This document shows, in pieces, positions 1 to 7,858 of a stretch of DNA of 18,773 bases (the first letter of the stretch is position 1; every line of letters begins with the position of its first letter). Both the position numbers and the translations under genes were made by a program. The notes beneath the pieces are model-generated. The model did not search any database. It had not been told where the DNA came from and saw only the letters and a list, made by a program, of their open reading frames with translations. Source of the stretch: an uncultured Eubacteriales bacterium (GTDB taxonomy: Bacteria; Bacillota; Clostridia; Eubacteriales; Anaerofustaceae); NCBI GenBank assembly GCA_902796565.1, contig CADBPP010000128.1:1-18773 (forward strand), given 5' to 3'.

Positions 1-31
1 AAGGTCTACGCCTCGGGAGGGAGACAGCAGA

Positions 32-1093
32 ATGTATGATTCTTTTGACAGCTTCAGACTGAGGACAGCGTCCGTGCTTTCCGGAGCAGGGCGGCCGGCA
101 GACGCAGGCGTAAGGACGGACAGGAACGGAGAGGGTTTTCCGTCTCCGGACATGGATGCCCTGGCGGACTTGTCCCGCGCTCTGTGCACGGGAGACCTCA
201 GGGCCTTTGAAGATTCTCCCTCATGGGAGAGGACGGGGATATCATATACATTCACGGGCAGCTTCTGGAAAGAGCTTTTCAGGAGCAAAGATCATGAGGG
301 TATCGAAAAAGCGTGCCTTGTGACCGCGGAAACTATCGAAGCCGTCTTTGACGGGGATTCGGAGGACATCCTTCCCGTGACGGAAAGGTTCCATGACTTT
401 TATTCCGAGCTGATGCGCAAGAAGGAGGATATCCTCTCAAGGTACTATACGGAAGCGGAGCTATCCGTCATGGAGCTGGGCCTCAGTGCCTGGGACGTAC
501 TGGAAAGCGGGGACATCGAAAGATACGGGGCAGGGGAACGGGATGAAGACGCCTTCAGAAATGAGATCGTGGAGAGGAAGCTTTCCCGGGAGCTTCGGGA
601 ACTGAAAGGCGCTCTGAAGGAGTTTCCGGCGTCCTTCATGGGCGACGCAGGAGACGACGGGCTGATCGCCGTCCTTCTGTATGATTCCTTAAGGACCGCA
701 AGATGCTCCGAAGCTGATAAGGCAGAGGCCTTTCTCAGGCTCGCCGGGATGTGCGGTCTGGGTGAGATAAAAAGTGAGGAGGACTGGTATCTCTTCCGGG
801 ACAACCGCACACAGTTTGCCGCGGACAGCTTTCTTATGATCCACGATGTGACGGATGAGGACCGCTTCTGGAAACGGGTGGTGTCCCTGGAAAGGAAGAC
901 CGATCTGTCCCTGCCTCTTTCCACCGGGATACTCAGGGCAGCACACGGCCTTATGTCCGCCTTCGAGGCATACACCCTGTGCGGGGATCATTACCTCCCC
1001 TCCGGGTTTTCCGCGGACGAGTACTCCGACAGACTGGCGGAAAGACTGACGGGATATATCCTCGGCGACAGGCATGCGCAAAGCATCACATGA
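32..1093 (+). CDS. Uncharacterised 353-residue, helix-rich protein
   Basis: I do not recognise a family. The product is acidic, apparently mostly alpha-helical and soluble, with no signal peptide or membrane segment. The first 40 residues are low in order-promoting sequence (Gly, Ala, Arg, Asp rich). The rest alternates charged helices with short aromatic patches, including a Lys/Glu-rich stretch around residues 130-215. No catalytic or metal-binding motif is evident. The start at 32 follows a GGAGG at 16-20 with an 11-base gap. The reading frame stays open to the left edge, so a longer N-terminus cannot be excluded. Its stop sits just before the probable start of the MazG-like gene (TGA at 1091-1093, ATG at 1107), which suggests one transcript. 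That the ORF is a real gene is fairly sure from its length, codon use and SD. Its function is unknown. Confidence 0.75.
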   Translation: MYDSFDSFRLRTASVLSGAGRPADAGVRTDRNGEGFPSPDMDALADLSRALCTGDLRAFEDSPSWERTGISYTFTGSFWKELFRSKDHEGIEKACLVTAETIEAVFDGDSEDILPVTERFHDFYSELMRKKEDILSRYYTEAELSVMELGLSAWDVLESGDIERYGAGERDEDAFRNEIVERKLSRELRELKGALKEFPASFMGDAGDDGLIAVLLYDSLRTARCSEADKAEAFLRLAGMCGLGEIKSEEDWYLFRDNRTQFAADSFLMIHDVTDEDRFWKRVVSLERKTDLSLPLSTGILRAAHGLMSAFEAYTLCGDHYLPSGFSADEYSDRLAERLTGYILGDRHAQSIT

Positions 1094-1106
1094 AAGGAAC
1101 GAAGAA

Positions 1107-1421
1107 ATGGAAGAGCTTAAAATGATCCTCAGGCAGTTCCGTGACGAACGGGACTGGGCACAGTACCACACCCCGGAAAACCTTGCCAAGTCCGTTTCCA
1201 TCGAAGCGGGGGAACTGCTGGAATGCTTTCAGTGGGGAGATGATTACGACCGGCACGCCGTCAGCGATGAGCTGGCGGACGTATTGTGCTATGTGATAAT
1301 GCTGGCGGATACCATAGGAATAGACCTGAAGGAGGAGACCCTCAGGAAGATCTCGGAGAACGCGGTGAAATACCCTGTGGAAAAGAGCAGGAGCAGAAGC
1401 GACAAGTACACGGCTCTGTAA
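1107..1421 (+). CDS. MazG-like nucleotide pyrophosphohydrolase (dCTPase/iMazG type)
   Basis: This 104-residue protein should hydrolyse a (d)NTP to the monophosphate and pyrophosphate in the cytosol, as house-cleaning or dNTP-pool control. The family's Mg-binding signature ExxE...ExxD is visible: Glu33-x-x-Glu36 (with Glu39) in the first helix, and Glu55-x-x-Asp58 in ELADVL. The C-terminal KYPVEK...KYT tail is typical of short MazG-like proteins related to human DCTPP1. An ATG at 1074 in the same frame would overlap the upstream gene by 20 bases and lacks a good SD. ATG 1107 has AAAGGA eight bases upstream and begins the conserved domain, so I chose it. The length fits single-domain family members. 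The preferred nucleotide cannot be read from sequence. Confidence 0.88.
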   Translation: MEELKMILRQFRDERDWAQYHTPENLAKSVSIEAGELLECFQWGDDYDRHAVSDELADVLCYVIMLADTIGIDLKEETLRKISENAVKYPVEKSRSRSDKYTAL

Positions 1422-1443
1422 GATATGTTCACAGAACATGTCT
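1421..1443 (+). repeat. 10-bp inverted repeat directly after the MazG-like stop codon
   Basis: AGATATGTTC at 1421-1430 pairs with GAACATGTCT at 1434-1443 around an ACA loop, with one G-U wobble. No T-tract follows, so it is not a standard intrinsic terminator. It may be a protein-binding dyad, an mRNA processing site or a 3'-end stabiliser. Confidence 0.6.
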
Positions 1444-1467
1444 GCAGCGCAGAAAAGCTTAAATCAT

Positions 1468-1490
1468 TCATCCCGCATGCGGCGGGATGA
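1468..1490 (+). repeat. 9-bp inverted repeat upstream of the oligoendopeptidase gene
   Basis: TCATCCCGC at 1468-1476 pairs perfectly with GCGGGATGA at 1482-1490 around a 5-base loop. It lies 23 bases before the start codon at 1513 and just ahead of the AAGGAG SD at 1499-1504. No run of T follows, so it is more likely a leader hairpin or operator than a terminator. Confidence 0.6.
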
Positions 1491-1512
1491 TCGGTTGCAA
1501 AGGAGAACAGGA

Positions 1513-3219
1513 ATGGAAAATTTCGGGACATTCAGGGAGCTGGAGTATAAAAGGCCGGACTTCGGCCGTATCTCAAAGGAGCTGTCCGTCCTGAGCGGGA
1601 AACTCAGGAAAGCCCGGAGCTTCGATGATGTGAAGGAGATCTTCACCCGGGCGGAGGCGGTGCTGGTGGCGGAATACGAAGCAGCGGAGATAGCTTCGAT
1701 CAGGAACACCTGCGACAAGTCCGACGAATTCTATGAGAACGAGGTCAGATACATCAACAAAAAAGGGTCCTTCATGCAGCTGAGGATGCTGGGGCTTATA
1801 AAGGCATTGATCAAAAGCCCCTTCCGCAGGGAGTTCGACGCTGAGTACGGGGACTTCCTTACTAAGAAGTTTGAGAACATGATAAAACTCATGAGCATCT
1901 GGACGGTCCCTGCTGACATCAGGGAAGGGAATCTGGGACAGAAGTACTCCAAGGACGCCGCCATGTGCTCCACAACTTTCAGGGGAGAGGAATGCAACTT
2001 CTACGGACTCATGAAGCACATGGAATCCACCGACAGGCAGGAGAGGAAGGAAGCCTTCGAGGCCTGGGCGGCCCTTTATGAGTCGGTGTCAGCGAAGCTT
2101 GACGATACCTACGACAGACTTGTGGCTCTCAGAGTGAAGAAAGCCAAAAGGCTCGGCTTCAGTAACTATATCGATTACATTTATCTCGACCGCGACCGGT
2201 TCGACTATGACAGCAGGGATGCGGAGCGCTTCAGGAACAGCGTAAGGGATATAATTGTGCCCATTTGCTCACAGCTGTATGAGAAACAGCGTCAGCGCCT
2301 CGGAGTGGACAGGCTCCATTATTACGATGAGGCCCTTGTCTTCCCCGAAGGAAACGCTGTTCCCATCGGGACGAAAGACGAACTGGTGGAAAAGGCCAGG
2401 AAAATGTATGAAGAGATGTCCCCCGAATCAGGGGAATACTTTGATTTCATGTGCGAGCATGAGCTGTTCGATCTGGACACCCGTCCGGGAAAGCACCTCG
2501 GCGGCTACTGCACTTTCCTTCCCGAACACAAGGCGCCGTTCATCTTTTCGAATTTCAACGGCACCAGCGCAGATGTGGACGTGCTGACCCATGAGGCGGG
2601 CCACGCCTTCCAGTGCTACATGGCGTCCAGGACCCAGAAGACGATGCTCTCCATATCCTCCACCAGCGAGATAAACGAGATACATTCCATGAGCATGGAG
2701 CATTTCGCCTATCCCTGGATGGAATCCTTCTTCGGAGAAAAGGCGGACCGGTACAGGTACGCCCATCTGTGCAGTGCCCTGTGCACGATCCCATATCTCG
2801 TCGCAGTGGACGAGTTCCAGCACAGGGTGTTCGAGGATCCTTCGATGGACGCGAAGCAGAGAAGGGCCGTCTGGAAAAAAATAGAAGGCATTTACCTACC
2901 CTGGAGAGACTATGACGGGAACAGCTTCCTCGAGGAGGGAGGCTTCTGGATGCAGAAGCAGCATATCTTCCTGTATCCCTTCTACTACGTGGATTACGCT
3001 CTGGCGCAGATCTGCGCCTTCCAGTTCCTTATCAGGGACAGAGAGGATCATGAGAGAGCCTGGGGAGATTACATCGCGCTGTGCAAGCGGGGCGGAAGCA
3101 TGGGATACTTTGATCTGCTGGCTTCCGCGGATCTCGCGAGCCCCTTTGATGAGAAGACCGTCAGGGACGTGACCGACAGTGTCGTGAAGATAATAGAGGA
3201 GTTTGAGAGAAAGATCTGA
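1513..3219 (+). CDS. M3-family oligoendopeptidase (PepF/thimet-like zinc peptidase)
   Basis: A cytosolic zinc metallopeptidase expected to cut short peptides internally during peptide recycling and nutrition. The 568-residue length fits bacterial M3 oligoendopeptidases. The zinc motif HEAGH is at residues 360-364. The third ligand is most likely Glu389 in the NEIHSMSME segment, 25 residues after His364, matching the EaPSQmlE region of the family. The catalytic domain continues with the aromatic FLYPFYYVDYALAQ segment that lines the cleft in M3 enzymes. There is no signal peptide. An upstream in-frame ATG (1438) would add 25 basic residues with no homologous look, and it would read through the hairpin at 1468-1490. 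ATG 1513 has AAGGAG eight bases upstream and was preferred. It follows the MazG-like gene by 91 bp. A GC-rich terminator lies just after the stop. Confidence 0.93.
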   Translation: MENFGTFRELEYKRPDFGRISKELSVLSGKLRKARSFDDVKEIFTRAEAVLVAEYEAAEIASIRNTCDKSDEFYENEVRYINKKGSFMQLRMLGLIKALIKSPFRREFDAEYGDFLTKKFENMIKLMSIWTVPADIREGNLGQKYSKDAAMCSTTFRGEECNFYGLMKHMESTDRQERKEAFEAWAALYESVSAKLDDTYDRLVALRVKKAKRLGFSNYIDYIYLDRDRFDYDSRDAERFRNSVRDIIVPICSQLYEKQRQRLGVDRLHYYDEALVFPEGNAVPIGTKDELVEKARKMYEEMSPESGEYFDFMCEHELFDLDTRPGKHLGGYCTFLPEHKAPFIFSNFNGTSADVDVLTHEAGHAFQCYMASRTQKTMLSISSTSEINEIHSMSMEHFAYPWMESFFGEKADRYRYAHLCSALCTIPYLVAVDEFQHRVFEDPSMDAKQRRAVWKKIEGIYLPWRDYDGNSFLEEGGFWMQKQHIFLYPFYYVDYALAQICAFQFLIRDREDHERAWGDYIALCKRGGSMGYFDLLASADLASPFDEKTVRDVTDSVVKIIEEFERKI

Positions 3220-3242
3220 AAAGGATCCATGGGCAAAGAAAT

Positions 3243-3270
3243 ACGGGGCAGAGCAGGTCTGCCCCGTTTC
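3243..3270. terminator. Intrinsic terminator between convergent genes
   Basis: ACGGGGCAGA at 3243-3252 pairs perfectly with TCTGCCCCGT at 3258-3267 around a 5-base loop. TTTCCTTTTC follows on the plus strand, and a weaker TTTCTTT follows on the minus strand. It sits between the oligoendopeptidase stop (3219) and the M20 peptidase stop (3275) and probably serves both. Confidence 0.88.
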
Positions 3271-3274
3271 CTTT

Positions 3275-4729
3275 TCAGCGCTGTTCCTGAAGTCTTATTA
3301 TTTCCTTGTAGTAATCCACGGCCATGGGAAGGCAGGCGGAAACGACGTTCTCGTTTATCGCGTGCATGCCGTCCATCTGCTCCGGACCGTAGTTCACCGG
3401 AGAGAATCTCACACAGCTGTCGCAGACCTCCCCGTAGAAGCGGGCGTCCGTGCCTCCGGTCACCACATAGGGCATGATCCCCACTCCCGGAAAGATCCTT
3501 CGGATCGCTTCGCAGGTCATCCTGTAGGCTTCGCCGTTCAGGTCCAGTGACGCCGAGGGCTTCCCGGCTGTAACGGTCTGTGTCTCTATGCCGTACTTTT
3601 CTGCGATGCGGGAGATGATCTCATTGGATTCCTCCGTCGACTGATGCGGGATATATCTCAGGTTCGCCGTTACCCACGCTTCCTGGGGAAGTACGTTGTA
3701 GCCGTCGGAGCCCTTCTGCATCGTGAAGGCTATCGTGGTCTTCAGCATCGCCGCGGCCTGCATGGAGATCATTGGCATCACCTTTTTCAGGATGGGTTTG
3801 AAGAGCCAGAGGTTATGCATCACCAGCTTCAGCGGGAACGAGCTGCAGTAAGGAGCGAGGTTCTCAAACATGGAATCCACAGCCGGAGAGAATTCCACAC
3901 GGAAAGGATCATGCTTCTCTACATGGTTTATAAATTCGGCAAGCCGGGGTATGGGAGTTCCCCTGGGAGGGGTGCTGGAGTGCCCGCCGTTGGAACGGGC
4001 GACGAATCTGAGGTCTCCGTAACCTTTTTCGAAAATGCCTACCGCGGCGAAGTTTCCCTTCACACCGCCCACCGGGTCCTCCACAAGGCTTCCGCCCTCA
4101 TCGCAGAGCATGAAGAGCTTTATTCCCCTTTCTTTGAACCATGAGGCGATCTTCGGCGCGCCGTCGCCCCCGACCTCCTCTGTGCAGCTGCTTCCGAGAT
4201 ACACGTCGCAGCGGGGAACGTACCCGGCTGCCAGCAGTTCCTCGCAGGCCTGATAGAACGCCATGACTCCGCATTTGATGTCTGCGGAGCCCCTTCCCCA
4301 CACCTTGCCTTCCGCTATGGCTCCTGAAAAGGGAGGATATTTCCATTCCCCCTCAGCGGGGACCACATCCAGGTGTGAAGTGAGGATTATCGGGTCCAGA
4401 GAGGGGTCGGCCCCCTTCCACTTCATAAGAAGATTCCCGTCCATATCGATCTTTTCCATGGACCCGAAGACCCGTGGAAAGAGCTCTGACAGGGTCCTGT
4501 GGAAAGCCCTGAACTTTTCCGATTCAGGTACGCCCCTGTGGGAAACGGTCTCCACCTGTACCATTTCGGAGAGTTTTTTCGAATACAGATCGATCCGCTC
4601 CTCATCCCGGGACAGTTCGAAGAAAGTGCTCTTTTTCGTTAATAGAAGGGTCCTCACCACAGCGATGAGAAGCAGTATGACTGCCAGGCCCAGGAGCGAC
4701 AGAATTATCAGAAGGATCGTATGCGTCAT
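3275..4729 (-). CDS. Membrane-anchored M20-family metallopeptidase (carboxypeptidase S / PM20D1-like)
   Basis: A 484-residue co-catalytic zinc hydrolase of the M20/ArgE/DapE/CPS1 superfamily, probably releasing amino acids from small peptides or N-acyl amino acids. Residues 4-30 form one hydrophobic helix, so the enzyme is likely anchored in the membrane; orientation is not certain. The metal ligands are in order: His119 in SHLDVVP, Asp150 in GRGSADIK, Glu184/Glu185 in TEEVGGDG, Asp210 in CDEGG and His456 in GMHAIN. The lid domain lies at about residues 235-365. I chose ATG 4729 because the helix starts there. A GTG at 4738 and an ATT just after the SD are in frame and possible. The AAGGAGG SD is far from the ATG and separated from it by a hairpin. 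A good promoter lies at 4773-4801. It is divergent from the GPH transporter pair and convergent with the M3 peptidase. The natural substrate is unknown. Confidence 0.88.
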   Translation of the reverse strand: MTHTILLIILSLLGLAVILLLIAVVRTLLLTKKSTFFELSRDEERIDLYSKKLSEMVQVETVSHRGVPESEKFRAFHRTLSELFPRVFGSMEKIDMDGNLLMKWKGADPSLDPIILTSHLDVVPAEGEWKYPPFSGAIAEGKVWGRGSADIKCGVMAFYQACEELLAAGYVPRCDVYLGSSCTEEVGGDGAPKIASWFKERGIKLFMLCDEGGSLVEDPVGGVKGNFAAVGIFEKGYGDLRFVARSNGGHSSTPPRGTPIPRLAEFINHVEKHDPFRVEFSPAVDSMFENLAPYCSSFPLKLVMHNLWLFKPILKKVMPMISMQAAAMLKTTIAFTMQKGSDGYNVLPQEAWVTANLRYIPHQSTEESNEIISRIAEKYGIETQTVTAGKPSASLDLNGEAYRMTCEAIRRIFPGVGIMPYVVTGGTDARFYGEVCDSCVRFSPVNYGPEQMDGMHAINENVVSACLPMAVDYYKEIIRLQEQR

Positions 4730-4741
4730 TTTATTCACTCT

Positions 4742-4762
4742 GGCGGCAATGGCCGCCTCCTT
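4742..4762 (-). promoter_or_regulatory. SD plus hairpin leader of the M20 peptidase
   Basis: Read on the minus strand, a strong SD AAGGAGG (4762-4756) runs straight into a perfect 6-bp stem, GGCGGC with GCCGCC around a CATT loop (4757-4742). The last two G of the SD are part of the stem. The ATG at 4729 is 26 bases from the SD, far beyond normal spacing. Folding the hairpin would shorten the gap to about 12 bases. GTG 4738 or the ATT five bases after the SD are alternative starts. Confidence 0.6.
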
Positions 4763-4772
4763 TCCCAGAAAT

Positions 4773-4801
4773 AGTATATGCCCGCTGTCCCCTTCAGTCA
4801 A
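4773..4801 (-). promoter_or_regulatory. Sigma-A-type promoter of the M20 peptidase
   Basis: On the minus strand, TTGACT (4801-4796) and TATACT (4778-4773) are spaced by 17 bases, each matching five of six consensus bases. Transcription would begin near 4766, only a few bases before the SD. Confidence 0.75.
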
Positions 4802-4854
4802 TCCGGAGGGTATAAATTTCGCGGCAGTTGCTGAACACGAAGCACTGAATACTG

Positions 4855-4882
4855 TTGCATTTTGTCTCCCGGCAGATATAAT
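4855..4882 (+). promoter_or_regulatory. Promoter of the GPH transporter pair
   Basis: A perfect TATAAT at 4877-4882 is preceded 16 bases upstream by a weak -35, TTGCAT, at 4855-4860. Transcription should start near 4889. It is divergent from the M20 promoter, with about 53 bp between the two -35 boxes, so one regulator bound between them could affect both. I saw no clear copy of the ACAAATT(T/A)GT sites found near araA. Confidence 0.65.
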
Positions 4883-4891
4883 AGGGGAAAA

Positions 4892-4908
4892 AGACCCCGA
4901 AGGGGTCT
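4892..4908 (+). promoter_or_regulatory. 5'-UTR hairpin before the first GPH transporter
   Basis: AGACCCC at 4892-4898 pairs perfectly with GGGGTCT at 4902-4908 over a GAA loop. It would lie at about +3 to +20 of the mRNA, just ahead of the GGAGG SD at 4914-4918. Too little T follows for termination, so a 5' stabiliser or operator dyad is more likely. Confidence 0.6.
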
Positions 4909-4923
4909 CATACGGAGGCACAT

Positions 4924-6306
4924 ATGGAAGAACAGACCCAGGTCAGGCTTCCCGAAAAGCTGGGATTCATGGCGTTTTCGACGTCGCAGAACATAGTTTA
5001 CAATTTCAAGAGCCTGTATTATCTTATCTTTCTTACGAACGTACTCAAGATAGACGTGCTGGTGGCTGGAACGATGCTGACCATGGGCATCATCTGGGAC
5101 GCGGTCAACGATCCCCTGATCGGGATCTGGTCGGCGAACCACACCTTTAAAAATGGTGAGAAGGTCAGGCCCTTCGCCCTCTACTGCTCGATACCCTGGG
5201 CGGTAACGATAGTGCTCCTCTTCAGTGACTTCCATACCACCCAGACACTGTCTGTGATCATCGGCCTTGCGGTATATTTCGTATTTGAAGCCCTCAATAC
5301 ATTCCTCGGGATGCCGTACAATTCCATGGGATCCCTCGCGAGCCACGTTGATGCGGACCGCCGTTCCATCAATTCTTTCCGCAGCCTCGGAGGCTGTCTG
5401 GGCAGCGGCATAGGCGCTGTGGCGGTGACGCCCCTGGTGAAGCTCTTCGGCGGCCTTAAGGGCAAGGGAGCCATCATAGGCTCCTCCGACGCTCCGGCCC
5501 TTTTCAAAACGGCGTGCCTTATGGGCGTCATATGCATAGCAGGAGCCCTGACCCATTATTTCACCACCAGGGAGAGGGTCAGGCAGATCGAGGACAATGA
5601 GGAGAAGATATCCCTGATAAAGGGCTACAGGATGCTCTTCCGGTGCCGTTCCTGGGTCCTCAACATGTTCTATGTCATATGCTACGGCATCAACAATACC
5701 CTGATAATGACGTCCATCAACTATTACGCCGCCTATATCATGGGCTCCTCCGCCGCGGCAACTCCCATCCTTGCCGTGTACCTGGTAGTGGCGATAGTGG
5801 TGTCCCTCGTCACCCCGTCTGTCGACCGCAGGATCGGAAGAAAGAGGATGATGCTTCTCGGAGCGGCGGTTCTGATCGCAGGAAAGATCCCCTTCATCCT
5901 GAATCCCTACTCGGTGGCGAACGTCTACATCAACGCCTTCACGGTGGGCATAGGCTCCACCGTAGCCTTCATAATGTTCAACACGAACCGTAACAACATC
6001 GCTGACATCGTGGAATGGCAGAACGGCAGGCGCATCGATTCCCTGGTGGCCAGCGGAGACAATCTCGCGGCCAAGCTGGCTGAGGCCGGAACCACCCAGC
6101 TGATGGCCATGGCGCTGTCCGCGGCGGGCTTCAGCGAGAGCCTCAAGCAGGCACAGACGCCCGAGACCATAAAGACCATCACTTCCTTCATAGGCTGGGT
6201 GCCCTTCGCGGTGTCGGTCGTGATGTTCGCGGTGCTTATGGCGATGGACATCGAAAAGGAGATGCGCTCCTCCCGGGAGGCCTACAGGGGCCCTGCGGCG
6301 GAGTAA
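4924..6306 (+). CDS. GPH-family (MelB-like) sugar:cation symporter 1
   Basis: A 460-residue, 12-helix major-facilitator transporter of the glycoside-pentoside-hexuronide:cation symporter family, carrying a sugar or glycoside into the cell with Na+, Li+ or H+. The key DAVNDPLIG motif is present, with Asp59 and Asp63 matching the cation-site Asp55/Asp59 of MelB. Other family signatures are GRKRMM after helix 8 and the RNNIADIVE segment near residue 355. The start at 4924 has GGAGG five bases upstream. The gene follows its own promoter and is the first of a tandem pair with the next gene. Position beside araA/araD and esterases suggests a pentoside or arabinose-containing substrate; that is inference. 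In this family the substrate cannot be predicted reliably from sequence. Confidence 0.9.
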   Translation: MEEQTQVRLPEKLGFMAFSTSQNIVYNFKSLYYLIFLTNVLKIDVLVAGTMLTMGIIWDAVNDPLIGIWSANHTFKNGEKVRPFALYCSIPWAVTIVLLFSDFHTTQTLSVIIGLAVYFVFEALNTFLGMPYNSMGSLASHVDADRRSINSFRSLGGCLGSGIGAVAVTPLVKLFGGLKGKGAIIGSSDAPALFKTACLMGVICIAGALTHYFTTRERVRQIEDNEEKISLIKGYRMLFRCRSWVLNMFYVICYGINNTLIMTSINYYAAYIMGSSAAATPILAVYLVVAIVVSLVTPSVDRRIGRKRMMLLGAAVLIAGKIPFILNPYSVANVYINAFTVGIGSTVAFIMFNTNRNNIADIVEWQNGRRIDSLVASGDNLAAKLAEAGTTQLMAMALSAAGFSESLKQAQTPETIKTITSFIGWVPFAVSVVMFAVLMAMDIEKEMRSSREAYRGPAAE

Positions 6307-6322
6307 GTCAAATCAGTTATGC

Positions 6323-6353
6323 TCCCCGGGGAAGTGGTCGGCGGACCGCGGTC
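6323..6353 (+). repeat. Two short perfect palindromes between the GPH genes
   Basis: TCCCCGGGGA at 6323-6332 and GACCGCGGTC at 6344-6353 are centred 21 bases apart, two turns of the helix, in the 69-base gap between the transporter genes. Neither is followed by a T-tract. They could bind a regulator or form small hairpins in the dicistronic mRNA that set the second gene's expression. Confidence 0.45.
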
Positions 6354-6375
6354 TGGGAAAACACGAGGAATCGAA

Positions 6376-7773
6376 ATGACAAAAAATGACAACATGGAAA
6401 CAGGCCTGGGCGAGAAACTGGGATTTCTGTCGTTTTCGACATCACAGAATATCGGCTATAATTTCAAGAACCTGTATTACCTGATCTTTCTTACGAATAT
6501 TCTGGGTATTGATGTGCTTGTCGCCGGTACGCTGATAACCATAGGCACCGTCTGGGACGCGGTGAACGATCCTATAATCGGCTTATGGGTATCGAACCGC
6601 TCCTTCAGAAACGGCGAGAGGCTCAGGCCGTACATACTTTACTGCTCCTTCCCGTGGGCGGTGACTCTGGTGCTGCTTTTCTCCAACTTCCATACGAACC
6701 AGACGCTTGCCGCCATCATCTGGCTGGCCGTTTACTTCGTGTATGAATCGATGAATACTTTGCTGAGCATACCCTATAACGCGATGGCGTCCCTTGCCGC
6801 CGGAAGCGACAGCGACAGAAAAAGCATCAATTCCTACAGGAGCCTTGGGATGGCCCTCGGAGCCGGGACCGGTTCCATAGCGGTGACCCCGCTGGTAAAG
6901 CTCTTCGGCGGTCTTAAGGGACAGAATGCGATACTCAGTCCCGCCGACTCCAAAGCAATGACTATGACAGCGGCGGCATTGGGTATTATCGGCATTCTCG
7001 GTGCGGTCCATCACTATCTCACGACCAGAGAACGGGTGAAGCCCATTGAAAAGGAAGAAAAAGCCCGCATGAGCATGGGAGAGGCATACCGGATCCTGTT
7101 CAGATGCCGCTCCTGGGTGCTGAACATGATATATATCGTATGCTACAGCGTCAGCATAACGCTGATAATGGCGGCGATCAACTATTATGCCGCCTACATC
7201 GTCGGATCCAGCGCTGCCGCGGTGCCGATGATGGGCATGTATCTGATCACTGCAGTCATCACCTCGGTCGTGACCCCCAGGATCGATGACAGGATAGGCA
7301 GAAAGAGAATGATGTACCTGGCGGCGATCGTCCTTATCGCTGCGAAGATACCTTTTATCCTGAAACCCTATTCCCTGGCCAACGTTTATCTCAATTCGGT
7401 CGCCACCGGCATCGGAGCCACGATAACCTTCATCGTTTTCAATACGAACCGCAACAACATCGCGGATATCGTCGAGATGCAGTCCGGCAGACGCATGGAC
7501 GCCATGGTCGCCAACGGCGACAACCTGGTCTCCAAACTGGCCCAGGCCGGCGCCACTCAGCTGATGGCCTTTGCCCTGGCAGCCGCCGGATTCAGTGAAT
7601 CACTGAAAATGGACCAGACTCCCGCGACGGTCAACACGATCATCGCTCTTCTGGGATGGGTGCCCCTGATCATAACCATCATAAAGCTCGTCGTGGTGAT
7701 CATGATGGACATCGACAGGGAAACACAAAGCGCAATAAAGGAGCGGGAAGCGAGAAACGCTCTTCACGACTGA
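6376..7773 (+). CDS. GPH-family (MelB-like) sugar:cation symporter 2
   Basis: A 465-residue paralogue of the preceding gene, alike over its whole length (well above half identical by eye), from the N-terminal LGFLSFSTSQNI block to the last helix. The cation-site aspartates are kept: Asp61 and Asp65 in the DAVNDPIIG motif. GRKRMM and RNNIADIVE are also kept. The ATG at 6376 has GAGGAA seven to eight bases upstream. An earlier in-frame ATG at 6319 would add 19 residues unlike anything in the paralogue and lacks an SD, so I rejected it. It is probably co-transcribed with transporter 1 and ends at the terminator at 7803-7844. Divergence within the same fold suggests two related substrates, such as different arabinosides. 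That remains inference. Confidence 0.9.
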   Translation: MTKNDNMETGLGEKLGFLSFSTSQNIGYNFKNLYYLIFLTNILGIDVLVAGTLITIGTVWDAVNDPIIGLWVSNRSFRNGERLRPYILYCSFPWAVTLVLLFSNFHTNQTLAAIIWLAVYFVYESMNTLLSIPYNAMASLAAGSDSDRKSINSYRSLGMALGAGTGSIAVTPLVKLFGGLKGQNAILSPADSKAMTMTAAALGIIGILGAVHHYLTTRERVKPIEKEEKARMSMGEAYRILFRCRSWVLNMIYIVCYSVSITLIMAAINYYAAYIVGSSAAAVPMMGMYLITAVITSVVTPRIDDRIGRKRMMYLAAIVLIAAKIPFILKPYSLANVYLNSVATGIGATITFIVFNTNRNNIADIVEMQSGRRMDAMVANGDNLVSKLAQAGATQLMAFALAAAGFSESLKMDQTPATVNTIIALLGWVPLIITIIKLVVVIMMDIDRETQSAIKEREARNALHD

Positions 7774-7802
7774 CAGGGCAGCCCGCATCAGGACGGAAAA
7801 AG

Positions 7803-7844
7803 AGGCCGCAGGACGCCGGGATCATCCACGGAATCCTGCGGCCT
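7803..7844. terminator. Bidirectional intrinsic terminator between GPH and esterase genes
   Basis: AGGCCGCAGGA at 7803-7813 pairs perfectly with TCCTGCGGCCT at 7834-7844. CCG/CGG and GGAT/ATCC pairs in the loop can extend it into a longer hairpin. On the minus strand TCTTTTTC follows, a good terminator for the araA operon. On the plus strand only TTTAACC follows. Confidence 0.85.
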
Positions 7845-7858
7845 TTAACCTTTGTCGA

